Source of the DNA: Micromussa lordhowensis
Taxonomy: Eukaryota > Cnidaria > Anthozoa > Scleractinia > Lobophylliidae
Direction of reading: 5' to 3'
Assembly (NCBI GenBank): GCA_964020085.1
Contig: OZ026595.1
Location: 14,145,414-14,209,413, forward strand
Length of the DNA: 64,000 nucleotides
The notes under the pieces are model-generated. The model saw only the letters and a list, made by a program, of their open reading frames with translations, did not search any database and was not told the DNA's origin. A program made the position numbers and the translations under genes. Positions 25,941 through 38,800 of the stretch are shown here, piece after piece. Within the stretch, counting starts at the first letter, position 1. Every line of letters starts with the position of its first letter.

Positions 25941-28900
25941 TTGTTGGCGCAAAATAAACAAAACAGCTGTAATTCTTGGCGTAAAAGAAACAAAACAGCT
26001 GTAATTGTTGGCGTAAAATAAACAAAACAGCTGTAATTGTTGGTGTAAAATAAACAAAACAGCTGTAATTGTTGGCGCAAAATAAACAAAACAGCTGTAA
26101 TTGTTGCCGTAAAATAAACAAAAGAGCTGTAATTGTTGGCGCGAAATAAACAAAACAGCTGTAATTGTTGGCGAGAAATAAACAAAACCGCTGTCACTGT
26201 TGGCGTAACATTGTTGGCGCAAAATAAACAAAACAGCTATAATTGTTGGCGCAAAATAAACAAAACAGCTGTAGTTGTTGGCGAGAAATAAACACAACGG
26301 CTGTAATTGTTGGCGTAAAATAAACAAAACAGCTGTAATTGTTGGCGAGAAATAAACAAAAGAGCTGTAATTCTTGGCGTAAAAGAAATAAAACAGCTGT
26401 AATTGTTGGCGTAAAATAAACAAAACAGCTGTAATTGTTGGCGTAAAATAAACAAAACAGCTGTAATTGTTGGCGCAAAATAAACAAAACAGCTGTAATT
26501 GTTGCCGTAAAATAAACAAAAGAGCTGTAATTGTTGGCGCGAAATAAACAAAACAGCTGTAATTGTTGGCGAGAAATAAACAAAACAGCTGTCACTGTTG
26601 GCGTAACATTGTTGGCCCAAAATAAACAAAACAGCTGTAATTGTTGGCGCAAAATAAACAAAACAGCTGTAATTGTTGCCGTAAAATAAACAAAAGAGCT
26701 GTAATTGTTGGCGCGAAATAAACAAAACAGCTGTAATTGTTGGCGAGAAATAAACAAAACCGCTGTCACTGTTGGCGTAACATTGTTGGCGCAAAATAAA
26801 CAAAACAGCTCTAATTGTTGGCGCAAAATAAACAAAACAGCTGTAGTTGTTGGCGAGAAATAAACACAACGGCTGTAATTGTTGGCGTAAAATAAACAAA
26901 ACAGCTGTAATTGTTGGCGAGAAATAAACAAAAGAGCTGTAATTCTTGGCGTAAAAGAAATAAAACAGCTGTAATTGTTGGCGTAAAATAAACAAAACAG
27001 CTGTAATTGTTGGCGTAAAATAAACAAAACAGCTGTAATTGTTGGCGCAAAATAAACAAAACAGCTGTAATTGTTGCCGTAAAATAAACAAAAGAGCTGT
27101 AATTGTTGGCGCGAAATAAACAAAACAGCTGTAATTGTTGGCGAGAAATAAACAAAACAGCTGTCACTGTTGGCGTAACATTGTTGGCCCAAAATAAACA
27201 AAACAGCTGTAATTGTTGGCGCAAAATAAACAAAACAGCTGTAATTGTTGGCGCGAAATAAACACAACAGCTGTAATTGTTGGCGTAAAATAAACAAAAC
27301 AGCTGTAATTGTTGGCGTAAAATAAACAAAACAGCTGTAATTGTTGGCGCAAAATAAACAAAACAGCTGTAATTGTTGGCGCGAAATAAACACAACAGCT
27401 GTAATTGTTGGCGTAAAATAAACAAAACAGCTGTAATTGTTGGCGTAAAATAAACAAAACAGCTGTAATTGTTGGCGAGAAATAAACAAAACAGCTGTCA
27501 TTGTTGGCGCAAAATAAACAAAACAGCTGTCATTGTTGGCGCGAAATAAACAAAACAGCTGTCATTGTTGGCGCAAAATAAACAAAACAGCTGTAATTGT
27601 TGGCGTAAAATAAACAAAACAGCTGTAATTGTTGGCGCAAAATAAACAAAACAGCTGTAATTGTTGGCGTAAAATAAACAAAACAGCTGTAATTGTTGGC
27701 GCGAAATAAACAAAACAGCTGTAATTGTTGGCGAGAACTAAACAAAACAGCTGTCATTGTTGGCGTAACATTGTTGGCGCAAAATAAACAAAAGAGCTGT
27801 AATTCTTGGCGTAAAAGAAACAAAACAGCTGTAATTGTTGGCGTAAAATAAACAAAACAGCTGTAGTTGTTGGCGTAAAATAAACAAAACAGCTGTAATT
27901 GTTGGCGCAAAATAAACAAAACAGCTGTAATTGTTGCCGTAAAATAAACAAAAGAGCTGTAATTGTTGGCGCGAAATAAACAAAACAGCTGTAATTGTTG
28001 GCGAGAAATAGACAAAACAGCTGTCACTGTTGGCGTAACATTGTTGGCGCAAAATAAACATAACAGCTGTAATTGTTGGCGCAAAATAAACAAAACAGCT
28101 TTAATTGTTGGCGCGAAATAAACACAACAGCTGTAATTGTTGGCGTAAAATAAACATAACAGCTGTAATTTTTGGCGTAAAATAAACAAAACAGCTGTAA
28201 TTGTTGGCGCAAAATAAACAAAACAGCTGTAATTGTTGGCGCAAAATAAACAAAACAGCTGTAATTGTTGGCGCGAAATAAACACAACAGCTGTAATTGT
28301 TGGCGTAAAATAAACAAAACAGCTGTAATTGTTGGCGTAAAATAAACAAAACAGCTGTAATTGTAAGCGAGAAATAAACAAAACAGCTGTCATTGTTGGC
28401 GTAACATTGTTGGCGCAAAATAAACAAAACAGCTGTAATTGTTGGCGAGAAATAAACAAAAGAGCTGTAATTGTTGGCGAGAAATAAACAAAACAGCTGT
28501 CATTGTTGGCGCAAAATAAACAAAACAGCTGTCATTGTTGGCGTGAAATAAACAAAACAGCTGTCATTGTTGGCGCAAAATAAACAAAACAGCTGTAATT
28601 GTTGGCGTAAAATAAACAAAACAGCTGTAATTGTTGGCGCAAAATAAACAAAACAGCTGTAATTGTTGGCGTAAAATAAACAAAACAGCTGTAATTGTTG
28701 GCGCGAAATAAACACAACAGCTGTAATTGTTGGCGAGAACTAAACAAAACAGCTGTCATTGTTGGCGTAACATTGTTGGCGCAAAATAAACAAAACAGCT
28801 GTAATTGTTGGCGTAAAATAAACAAAACAACTGTAATTGTTGGCGAGAAATAAACAAAACAGCTGTAATTGTTGGCGAGAAATAAACAAAACAGCTGTCA

Positions 28901-31900
28901 TTGTTGGCGCAAAATAAACAAAACAGCTGTCATTGTTGGCGCGAAATAAACAAAACAGCTGTCATTCTTGGCGCAAAATAAACAAAACAGCTGTAATTGT
29001 TGGCGTAAAATAAACAAAACAGCTGTAATTGTTAACGCAAAATAAACAAAACAGCTCTAATTGTTGGCGTAAAATAAACAAAACAGCTGTAATTGTTGGC
29101 GCGAAATAAACACAACAGCTGTAATTGTTGGCGAGAACTAAACAAAACAGCTTTCATTGTTGGCGTAACATTGTTGGCGCAAAATAAACAAAACAGCTAT
29201 CATTGTCGGCGCGAAATAAACAAAACAGCTGTAATTGTTGGCGTAAAATAAACAAAACAGCTGTAATTGTTGGCGTAAAATAAATAAAACAGCTGTAATT
29301 GTTGGCGCAAAATAAACAAAACAGCTGTAATTGTTTCCGTAAAATAAACAAAAGAGCTGTAATTGTTGGCGCGAAATAAACAAAACAGCTGTAATTGTTG
29401 GCGAGAAATAAACAAAACAGCTGTCACTGTTGGCGTAACATTGTTGGCGCAAAATAAACAAAACAGCTGTAATTGTTGGCGCAAAATAAACAAAACAGCT
29501 GTAATTGTTGGCGTAAAATAAACAAAACAGCTGTCATTGTTGGCGCGAAATAAACACAACAGCTGTAATTGTTGGCGTAAAATAAACAAAACACCTGTAA
29601 TTGTTGGCGTAAAATAAACAAAACAGCTGTAATTGTTGGCGTAAAATAAACAAAACAGCTGTAATTGTTGGTGTAAAATAAACAAAACAGCTGTAATTGT
29701 TGGCGCGAAATAAACACAACAGCTGTAATTGTTGGCGAGAACTAAACAAAACAGCTGTCATTGTTGGCGTAACATTGTTGGCGCAAAATAAACAAAAGAG
29801 CTGTAATTCTTGGCGTAAAAGAAATAAAACAGCTGTAATTGTTGGCGTAAAATAAACAAAACAGCTGTAATTGTTGGCGTAAAATAAACAAAACAGCTGT
29901 AATTGTTGGCGCAAAATAAACAAAACAGCTGTAATTGTTGCCGTAAAATAAACAAAAGAGCTGTAGTTGTTGGCGAGAAATAAACACAACGGCTGTAATT
30001 GTTGGCGTAAAATAAACAAAACAGCCTTAATTGTTGGCGAGAAATAAACAAAAGAGCTGTAATTCTTGGCGTAAAAGAAATAAAACAGCTGTAATTGTTG
30101 GCGTAAAATAAACAAAACAGCTGTAATTGTTGGCGTAAAATAAACAAAACAGCTGTAATTGTTGGCGCAAAATAAACAAAACAGCTGTAATTGTTGCCGT
30201 AAAATAAACAAAAGAGCTGTAATTGTTGGCGCGAAATAAACAAAACAGCTGTAATTGATGGCGAGAAATAAACAAAACAGCTGTCACTGTTGGCGTAACA
30301 TTGTTGGCCCAAAATAAACAAAACAGCTGTAATTGTTGGCGCAAAATAAACAAAACAGCTGTAATTGTTGGCGCGAAATAAACACAACAGCTGTAATTGT
30401 TGGCGTAAAATAAACAAAACAGCTGTCATTGTTGCCGAGAAATAAACAAAACAGCTGTAATTGTTGGCGAGAAATAAACAAAACAGCTGTCATTGTTGGC
30501 GCAAAATAAACAAAACAGCTGTCATTGTTGGCGCGAAATAAACAAAACAGCTGTCATTGTTGGCGCAAAATAAACAAAACAGCTGTAATTGTTGGCGTAA
30601 AATAAACAAAACAGCTGTAATTGTTGGCGCAAAATAAACAAAACAGCTGTAATTGTTGGCGTAAAATAAACAAAACAGCTGTAATTGTTGGCGCGAAATA
30701 AACAAAACAGCTGTAATTGTTGGCGAGAACTAAACAAAACAGCTGTCATTGTTGGCGTAACATTGTTGGCGCAAAATAAACAAAAGAGCTGTAATTCTTG
30801 GCGTAAAAGAAACAAAACAGCTGTAATTGTTGGCGTAAAATAAACAAAACAGCTGTAGTTGTTGGCGTAAAATAAACAAAACAGCTGTAATTGTTGGCGC
30901 AAAATAAACAAAACAGCTGTAATTGTTGCCGTAAAATAAACAAAAGAGCTGTAATTGTTGGCGCGAAATAAACAAAACAGCTGTAATTGTTGGCGAGAAA
31001 TAGACAAAACAGCTGTCACTGTTGGCGTAACATTGTTGGCGCAAAATAAACATAACAGCTGTAATTGTTGGCGCAAAATAAACAAAACAGCTTTAATTGT
31101 TGGCGCGAAATAAACACAACAGCTGTAATTGTTGGCGTAAAATAAACATAACAGCTGTAATTTTTGGCGTAAAATAAACAAAACAGCTGTAATTGTTGGC
31201 GCAAAATAAACAAAACAGCTGTAATTGTTGGCGCAAAATAAACAAAACAGCTGTAATTGTTGGCGCGAAATAAACACAACAGCTGTAATTGTTGGCGTAA
31301 AATAAACAAAACAGCTGTAATTGTTGGCGTAAAATAAACAAAACAGCTGTAATTGTGGGCGAGAAATAAACAAAACAGCTGTCATTGTTGGCGTAACATT
31401 GTTGGCGCAAAATAAACAAAACAGCTGTAATTGTTGGCGAGAAATAAACAAAAGAGCTGTAATTGTTGGCGAGAAATAAACAAAACAGCTGTCATTGTTG
31501 GCGCAAAATAAACAAAACAGCTGTCATTGTTGGCGTGAAATAAACAAAACAGCTGTCATTGTTGGCGCAAAATAAACAAAACAGCTGTAATTGTTGGCGT
31601 AAAATAAACAAAACAGCTGTAATTGTTGGCGCAAAATAAACAAAACAGCTGTAATTGTTGGCGTAAAATAAACAAAACAGCTGTAATTGTTGGCGCGAAA
31701 TAAACACAACAGCTGTAATTGTTGGCGAGAACTAAACAAAACAGCTGTCATTGTTGGCGTAACATTGTTGGCGCAAAATAAACAAAACAGCTGTAATTGT
31801 TGGCGTAAAATAAACAAAACAACTGTAATTGTTGGCGAGAAATAAACAAAACAGCTGTAATTGTTGGCGAGAAATAAACAAAACAGCTGTCATTGTTGGC

Positions 31901-34900
31901 GCAAAATAAACAAAACAGCTGTCATTGTTGGCGCGAAATAAACAAAACAGCTGTCATTCTTGGCGCAAAATAAACAAAACAGCTGTAATTGTTGGCGTAA
32001 AATAAACAAAACAGCTGTAATTGTTAACGCAAAATAAACAAAACAGCTGTAATTGTTGGCGTAAAATAAACAAAACAGCTGTAATTGTTGGCGCGAAATA
32101 AACACAACAGCTGTAATTGTTGGCGAGAACTAAACAAAACAGCTGTCATTGTTGGCGTAACATTGTTGGCGCAAAATAAACAAAACAGCTATCATTGTCG
32201 GCGCGAAATAAACAAAACAGCTGTAATTGTTGGCGTAAAATAAACAAAACAGCTGTAATTGTTGGCGTAAAATAAATAAAACAGCTGTAATTGTTGGCGC
32301 AAAATAAACAAAACAGCTGTAATTGTTTCCGTAAAATAAACAAAAGAGCTGTAATTGTTGGCGCGAAATAAACAAAACAGCTGTAATTGTTGGCGAGAAA
32401 TAAACAAAACAGCTGTCACTGTTGGCGTAACATTGTTGGCGCAAAATAAACAAAACAGCTGTAAATGTTGGCGCAAAATAAACAAAACAGCTGTAATTGT
32501 TGGCGTAAAATAAACAAAACAGCTGTCATTGTTGGCGCGAAATAAACACAACAGCTGTAATTGTTGGCGTAAAATAAACAAAACACCTGTAATTGTTGGC
32601 GTAAAATAAACAAAACAGCTGTAATTGTTGGCGTAAAATAAACAAAACAGCTGTAATTGTTGGTGTAAAATAAACAAAACAGCTGTAATTGTTGGCGCGA
32701 AATAAACACAACAGCTGTAATTGTTGGCGAGAACTAAACAAAACAGCTGTCATTGTTGGCGTAACATTGTTGGCGCAAAATAAACAAAAGAGCTGTAATT
32801 CTTGGCGTAAAAGAAATAAAACAGCTGTAATTGTTGGCGTAAAATAAACAAAACAGCTGTAATTGTTGGCGTAAAATAAACAAAACAGCTGTAATTTTTG
32901 GCGCAAAATAAACAAAACAGCTGTAATTGTTGCCGTAAAATAAACAAAAGAGCTGTAATGGTTGGCGCGAAATAAACAAAACAGCTGTAATTGTTGGCGA
33001 GAAATAAACAAAACAGCTGTCACTGTTGGCGTAACATTGTTGGCCCAAAATAAACAAAACAGCTGTAATTGTTGGCGCAAAATAAACAAAACAGCTGTCA
33101 TTGTTGGCGCGAAATGAACACAACAGCTGTAATTGTTGGCGTAAAATAAACAAAACAGCTGTCATTGTTGCCGAGAAATAAACAAAACAGCTGTAATTGT
33201 TGGCGAGAAATAAACAAAACAGCTGTCATTGTTGGCGCAAAATAAACAAAACAGCTGTCATTGTTCGCGCGAAATAAACAAAACAGCTGTCATTGTTGGC
33301 GCAAAATAAACAAAACAGCTGTAATTGTTGGCGTAAAATAAACAAAACAGCTGTAATTGTTGGCGCAAAATAAACAAAACAGCTGTAATTGTTGGCGTAA
33401 AATAAACAAAACAGCTGTAATTGTTGGCGCGAAATAAACAAAACAGCTGTAATTGTTGGCGAGAACTAAACAAAACAGCTGTCATTGTTGGCGTAACATT
33501 GTTGGCGCAAAATAAACAAAAGAGCTGTAATTCTTGGCGTAAAAGAAACAAAACAGCTGTAATTGTTGGCGTAAAATAAACAAAACAGCTGTAGTTGTTG
33601 GCGTAAAATAAACAAAACAGCTGTAATTGTTGGCGCAAAATAAACAAAACAGCTGTAATTGTTGCCGTAAAATAAACAAAAGAGCTGTAATTGTTGGCGC
33701 GAAATAAACAAAACAGCTGTAATTGTTGGCGAAAAATAGACAAAACAGCTGTCACTGTTGGCGTAACATTGTTGGCGCAAAATAAACAAAACAGCTATAA
33801 TTGTTGGCGCAAAATAAACAAAACAGCTGTAATTGTTGGCGCGAAATAAACACAACAGCTGTAATTGTTGGCGTAAAATAAACAAAACAGCTGTAATTTT
33901 TGGCGTAAAATAAACAAAACAGCTGTAATTGTTGGCGAGAAATAAACAAAACAGCTGTAATTGTTGGCGTAAAATAAACAAAACAGCTGTAATTGTTGGT
34001 GAGAAATAAACAAAACAGCTGTAATTGTTGGAGTAAAATAAACAAAACAGCTGTAATTGTTGGCGTAAAATAAACAAAACAGCTGTAATTGTTGGCGAGA
34101 AATAAACAAAACAGCTGTCATTGTTGGCGTAACATTGTTGGCGCAAAATAAACAAATCAGCTGTAATTGTTGGCGAGAAATAAACAAAACAGCTGTAATT
34201 GTTGGCGCGAAATAAACACAACAGCTGTAATTGTTGGCGTAAAATAAACAAAACAGCTGTAATTGTTGCCGAGAAATAAACAAAACAGCTGTAATTGTTG
34301 GCGAGAAATAAACAAAACAGCTGTCATTGTTGGCGCAAAATAAACAAAACAGCTGTCATTGTTGGCGCGAAATAAACAAAACAGCTGTCATTGTTGGCGC
34401 AAAATAAACAAAACAGCTGTAATTGTTGGCGTAAAATAAACAAAACAGCTGTAGTTGTTGGCGCAAAATAAACAAAACAGCTGTAATTGTTGGCGTAAAA
34501 TAAACAAAACAGCTGTAATTGTTGGCGCGAAATAAACACAACAGCTGTAATTGTTGGCGAGAACTAAACAAAACAGCTGTCATTGTTGGCGTAACATTGT
34601 TGGCGCAAAATAAACAAAACAGCTGTAATTCTTGGCGTAAAAGAAACAAAACAGCTGTAATTGTTGGCGTAAAATAAACAAAACAGCTGTAATTGTTGGT
34701 GTAAAATAAACAAAACAGCTGTAATTGTTGGCGCAAAATAAACAAAACAGCTGTAATTGTTGCCGTAAAATAAACAAAAGAGCTGTAATTGTTGGCGCGA
34801 AATAAACAAAACAGCTGTAATTGTTGGCGAGAAATAAACAAAACCGCTGTCACTGTTGGCGTAACATTGTTGGCGCAAAATAAACAAAACAGCTATAATT

Positions 34901-35940
34901 GTTGGCGCAAAATAAACAAAACAGCTGTAGTTGTTGGCGAGAAATAAACACAACGGCTGTAATTGTTGGCGTAAAATAAACAAAACAGCTGTAATTGTTG
35001 GCGAGAAATAAACAAAAGAGCTGTAATTGTTGGCGAGAAATAAACAAAACAGCTGTCATTGTTGGCGCAAAATAAACAAAACAGCTGTCATTGTTGGCGT
35101 GAAATAAACAAAACAGCTGTCATTGTTGGCGCAAAATAAACAAAACAGCTGTAATTGTTGGCGTAAAATAAACAAAACAGCTGTAATTGTTGGCGCAAAA
35201 TAAACAAAACAGCTGTAATTGTTGGCGTAAAATAAACAAAACAGCTGTAATTGTTGGCGTGAAATAAACACAACAGCTGTAATTGTTGGCGAGAACTAAA
35301 CAAAACAGCTGTCATTGTTGGCGTAACATTGTTGGCGCAAAAAAAACAAAACAGCTGTAATTGTTGGCGTAAAATAAACAAAACAACTGTAATTGTTGGC
35401 GAGAAATAAACAAAACAGCTGTCACTGTTGGCGTAACATTGTTGGCGCAAAATAAAAAAACAGCTGTAATTGTTGGCGCAAAATAAACAAAACAGCTGTA
35501 ATTGTTGGCGTAAAATAAACAAAACAGCTGTAATTGTTGGCGCGAAATAAACACAACAGCTGTAATTGTTGGCGAGAACTAAACAAAACAGCTGTCATTG
35601 TTGGCGTAACATTGTTGGCGCAAAATAAACAAAACAGCTGTAATTGTTGGCGTAAAATAAACAAAACAACTGTAATTGTTGGCGAGAAATAAACAAAACA
35701 GCTGTAATTGTTGGCGAGAAATAAACAAAACAGCTGTCATTGTTGGCGCAAAATAAACAAAAGAGCTGTAATTGTTGGCGCGAAATAAACAAAACAGCTG
35801 TAATTGTTGGCGAGAAATAAACAAAACAGCTGTCACTGTTGGCGTAACATTGTTGGCGCAAAATAAACAAAACAGCTGTAATTGTTGGCGCAAAATAAAC
35901 AAAACAGCTGTAATTGTTGGCGTAAAGTAAACAAAACAGC
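25941..35940 (+). repeat. Higher-order units of the second large copy
   Basis: A run of type B, type B, then type A higher-order units, paralleling 11.5-20.8 kb at offsets 14,416 to 14,544 and then 13,862 bp. GTTAAC markers lie at 29,031 and 32,023. From about 32.5 kb the string is repeated again 3,417 bp downstream. The odd offset reflects a one-base loss near 35,449, where AAAATAAAAAAACAG replaces AAAATAAACAAAACAG. No gene or non-satellite DNA is seen. Confidence 0.75.
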
Positions 35941-38800
35941 TGTCATTGTTGGCGCGAAATAAACACAACAGCTGTAATTGTTGGCGTAAAATAAACAAAA
36001 CACCTGTAATTGTTGGCGTAAAATAAACAAAACAGCTGTAATTGTTGGCGTAAAATAAACAAAACAGCTGTAATTGTTGGCGTAAAATAAACAAAACAGC
36101 TGTAATTGTTGGCGCGAAATAAACACAACAGCTGTAATTGTTGGCGAGAACTAAACAAAACAGCTGTCATTGTTGGCGTAACATTGTTGGCGCAAAATAA
36201 ACAAAAGAGCTGTAATTCTTGGCGTAAAAGAAATAAAACAGCTGTAATTGTTGGCGTAAAATAAACAAAACAGCTGTAATTGTTGGCGTAAAATAAACAA
36301 AACAGCTGTAATTGTTGGCGCAAAATAAACAAAACAGCTGTAATTGTTGCCGTAAAATAAACAAAAGAGCTGTAATTGTTGGCGCGAAATAAACAAAACA
36401 GCTGTAATTGTTGGCGAGAAATAAACAAAACAGCTGTCACTGTTGGCGTAACATTGTTGGCCCAAAATAAACAAAACAGCTGTAATTGTTGGCGCAAAAT
36501 AAACAAAACAGCTGTCATTGTTGGCGCGAAATGAACACAACAGCTGTAATTGTTGGCGTAAAATAAACAAAACAGCTGTCATTGTTGCCGAGAAATAAAC
36601 AAAACAGCTGTAATTGTTGGCGAGAAATAAACAAAACAGCTGTCATTGTTGGCGCAAAATAAACAAAACAGCTGTCATTGTTGGCGCGAAATAAACAAAA
36701 CAGCTGTCATTGTTGGCGCAAAATAAACAAAACAGCTGTAATTGTTGGCGTAAAATAAACAAAACAGCTGTAATTGTTGGCGCAAAATAAACAAAACAGC
36801 TGTAATTGTTGGCGTAAAATAAACAAAACAGCTGTAATTGTTGACGCGAAATAAACAAAACAGCTGTAATTGTTGGCGAGAATTAAACAAAACAGCTGTC
36901 ATTGTTGGCGTAACATTGTTGGCGCAAAATAAACAAAAGAGCTGTAATTCTTGGCGTAAAAGAAACAAAACAGCTGTAATTGTTGGCGTAAAATAAACAA
37001 AACAGCTGTAGTTGTTGGCGTAAAATAAACAAAACAGCTGTAATTGTTGGCGCAAAATAAACAAAACAGCTGTAATTGTTGCCGTAAAATAAACAAAAGA
37101 GCTGTAATTGTTGGCGCGAAATAAACAAAACAGCTGTAATTGTTGGCGAAAAATAGACAAAACAGCTGTCACTGTTGGCGTAACATTGTTGGCGCAAAAT
37201 AAACAAAACAGCTGTAATTGTTGGCGCAAAATAAACAAAACAGCTGTAATTGTTGGCGCGAAATAAACACAACAGCTGTAATTGTTGGCGTAAAATAAAC
37301 AAAACAGCTGTAATTTTTGGCGTAAAATAAACAAAACAGCTGTAATTGTTGGCGAGAAATAAACAAAACAGCTGTAATTGTTGGCGTAAAATAAACAAAA
37401 CAGCTGTAATTGTTGGTGAGAAATAAACAAAACAGCTGTAATTGTTGAAGTAAAATAAACAAAACAGCTGTAATTGTTGGCGTAAAATAAACAAAACAGC
37501 TGTAATTGTTGGCGAGAAATAAACAAAACAGCTGTCATTGTTGGCGTAACATTGTTGGCGCAAAATAAACAAATCAGCTGTAATTGTTGGCGAGAAATAA
37601 ACAAAACAGCTGTAATTGTTGGCGCGAAATAAACACAACAGCTGTAATTGTTGGCGTAAAATAAACAAAACAGCTGTAATTGTTGCCGAGAAATAAACAA
37701 AACAGCTGTAATTGTTGGCGAGAAATAAACAAAACAGCTGTCATTGTTGGCGCAAAATAAACAAAACAGCTGTCATTGTTGGCGCGAAATAAACAAAACA
37801 GCTGTCATTGTTGGCGCAAAATAAACAAAACAGCTGTAATTGTTGGCGTAAAATAAACAAAACAGCTGTAGTTGTTGGCGCAAAATAAACAAAACAGCTG
37901 TAATTGTTGGCGTAAAATAAACAAAACAGCTGTAATTGTTGGCGCGAAATAAACACAACAGCTGTAATTGTTGGCGAGAACTAAACAAAACAGCTGTCAT
38001 TGTTGGCGTAACATTGTTGGCGCAAAATAAACAAAACAGCTGTAATTCTTGGCGTAAAAGAAACAAAACAGCTGTAATTGTTGGCGTAAAATAAACAAAA
38101 CAGCTGTAATTGTTGGCGTAAAATAAACAAAACAGCTGTAATTGTTGGCGCAAAATAAACAAAACAGCTGTAATTGTTGCCGTAAAATAAACAAAAGAGC
38201 TGTAATTGTTGGCGCGAAATAAACAAAACAGCTGTAATTGTTGGCGAGAAATAAACAAAACCGCTGTCACTGTTGGCGTAACATTGTTGGCGCAAAATAA
38301 ACAAAACAGCTATAATTGTTGGCGCAAAATAAACAAAACAGCTGTAGTTGTTGGCGAGAAATAAACACAACGGCTGTAATTGTTGGCGTAAAATAAACAA
38401 AACAGCTGTAATTGTTGGCGAGAAATAAACAAAAGAGCTGTAATTGTTGGCGAGAAATAAACAAAACAGCTGTCATTGTTGGCGCAAAATAAACAAAACC
38501 GCTGTCATTGTTGGCGTGAAATAAACAAAACAGCTGTCATTGTTGGCGCAAAATAAACAAAACAGCTGTAATTGTTGGCGTAAAATAAACAAAACAGCTG
38601 TAATTGTTGGCGCAAAATAAACAAAACAGCTGTAATTGTTGGCGTAAAATAAACAAAACAGCTGTAATTGTTGGCGTGAAATAAACACAACAGCTGTAAT
38701 TGTTGGCGGGAACTAAACAAAACAGCTGTCATTGTTGGCGTAACATTGTTGGCGCAAAAAAAACAAAACAGCTGTAATTGTTGGCGTAAAATAAACAAAA
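32500..38800 (+). repeat. 3,417-bp tandem pair
   Basis: The string from about 32.5 to 35.4 kb recurs from about 35.9 to 38.8 kb at a constant 3,417-bp offset. Matching points include 32,734/36,151, 33,752/37,169, 34,564/37,981 and 35,312/38,729. A shared rare variant is the eight-A run in GCGCAAAAAAAACAAAAC (near 35,338 and 38,755), which is also present near 45,816 in the next duplication. Confidence 0.8.

Larger units (their letters stand above)
6400..34700 (+). repeat. Large tandem duplication of about 13.3-14.5 kb
   Basis: The variant order of 6.4-20.8 kb is repeated at 19.7-34.7 kb. Offsets are piecewise constant: 13,286 bp for 6.4-8.9 kb, 13,446 for 8.9-11.4 kb, 14,416 for 11.3-12.7 kb, 14,544 for 12.9-15.3 kb and 13,862 for 16.2-20.8 kb. 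The steps are explained by local events of whole repeat units: +160 bp at 22,141, +970 bp at 24,001 and +128 bp near 27.3 kb. Matched rare markers include GTTAAC at 14,487/29,031 and 18,161/32,023, and GTAAGCG at 13,819/28,363. The block therefore moved as a unit containing several 4-kb higher-order units. Confidence 0.8.
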
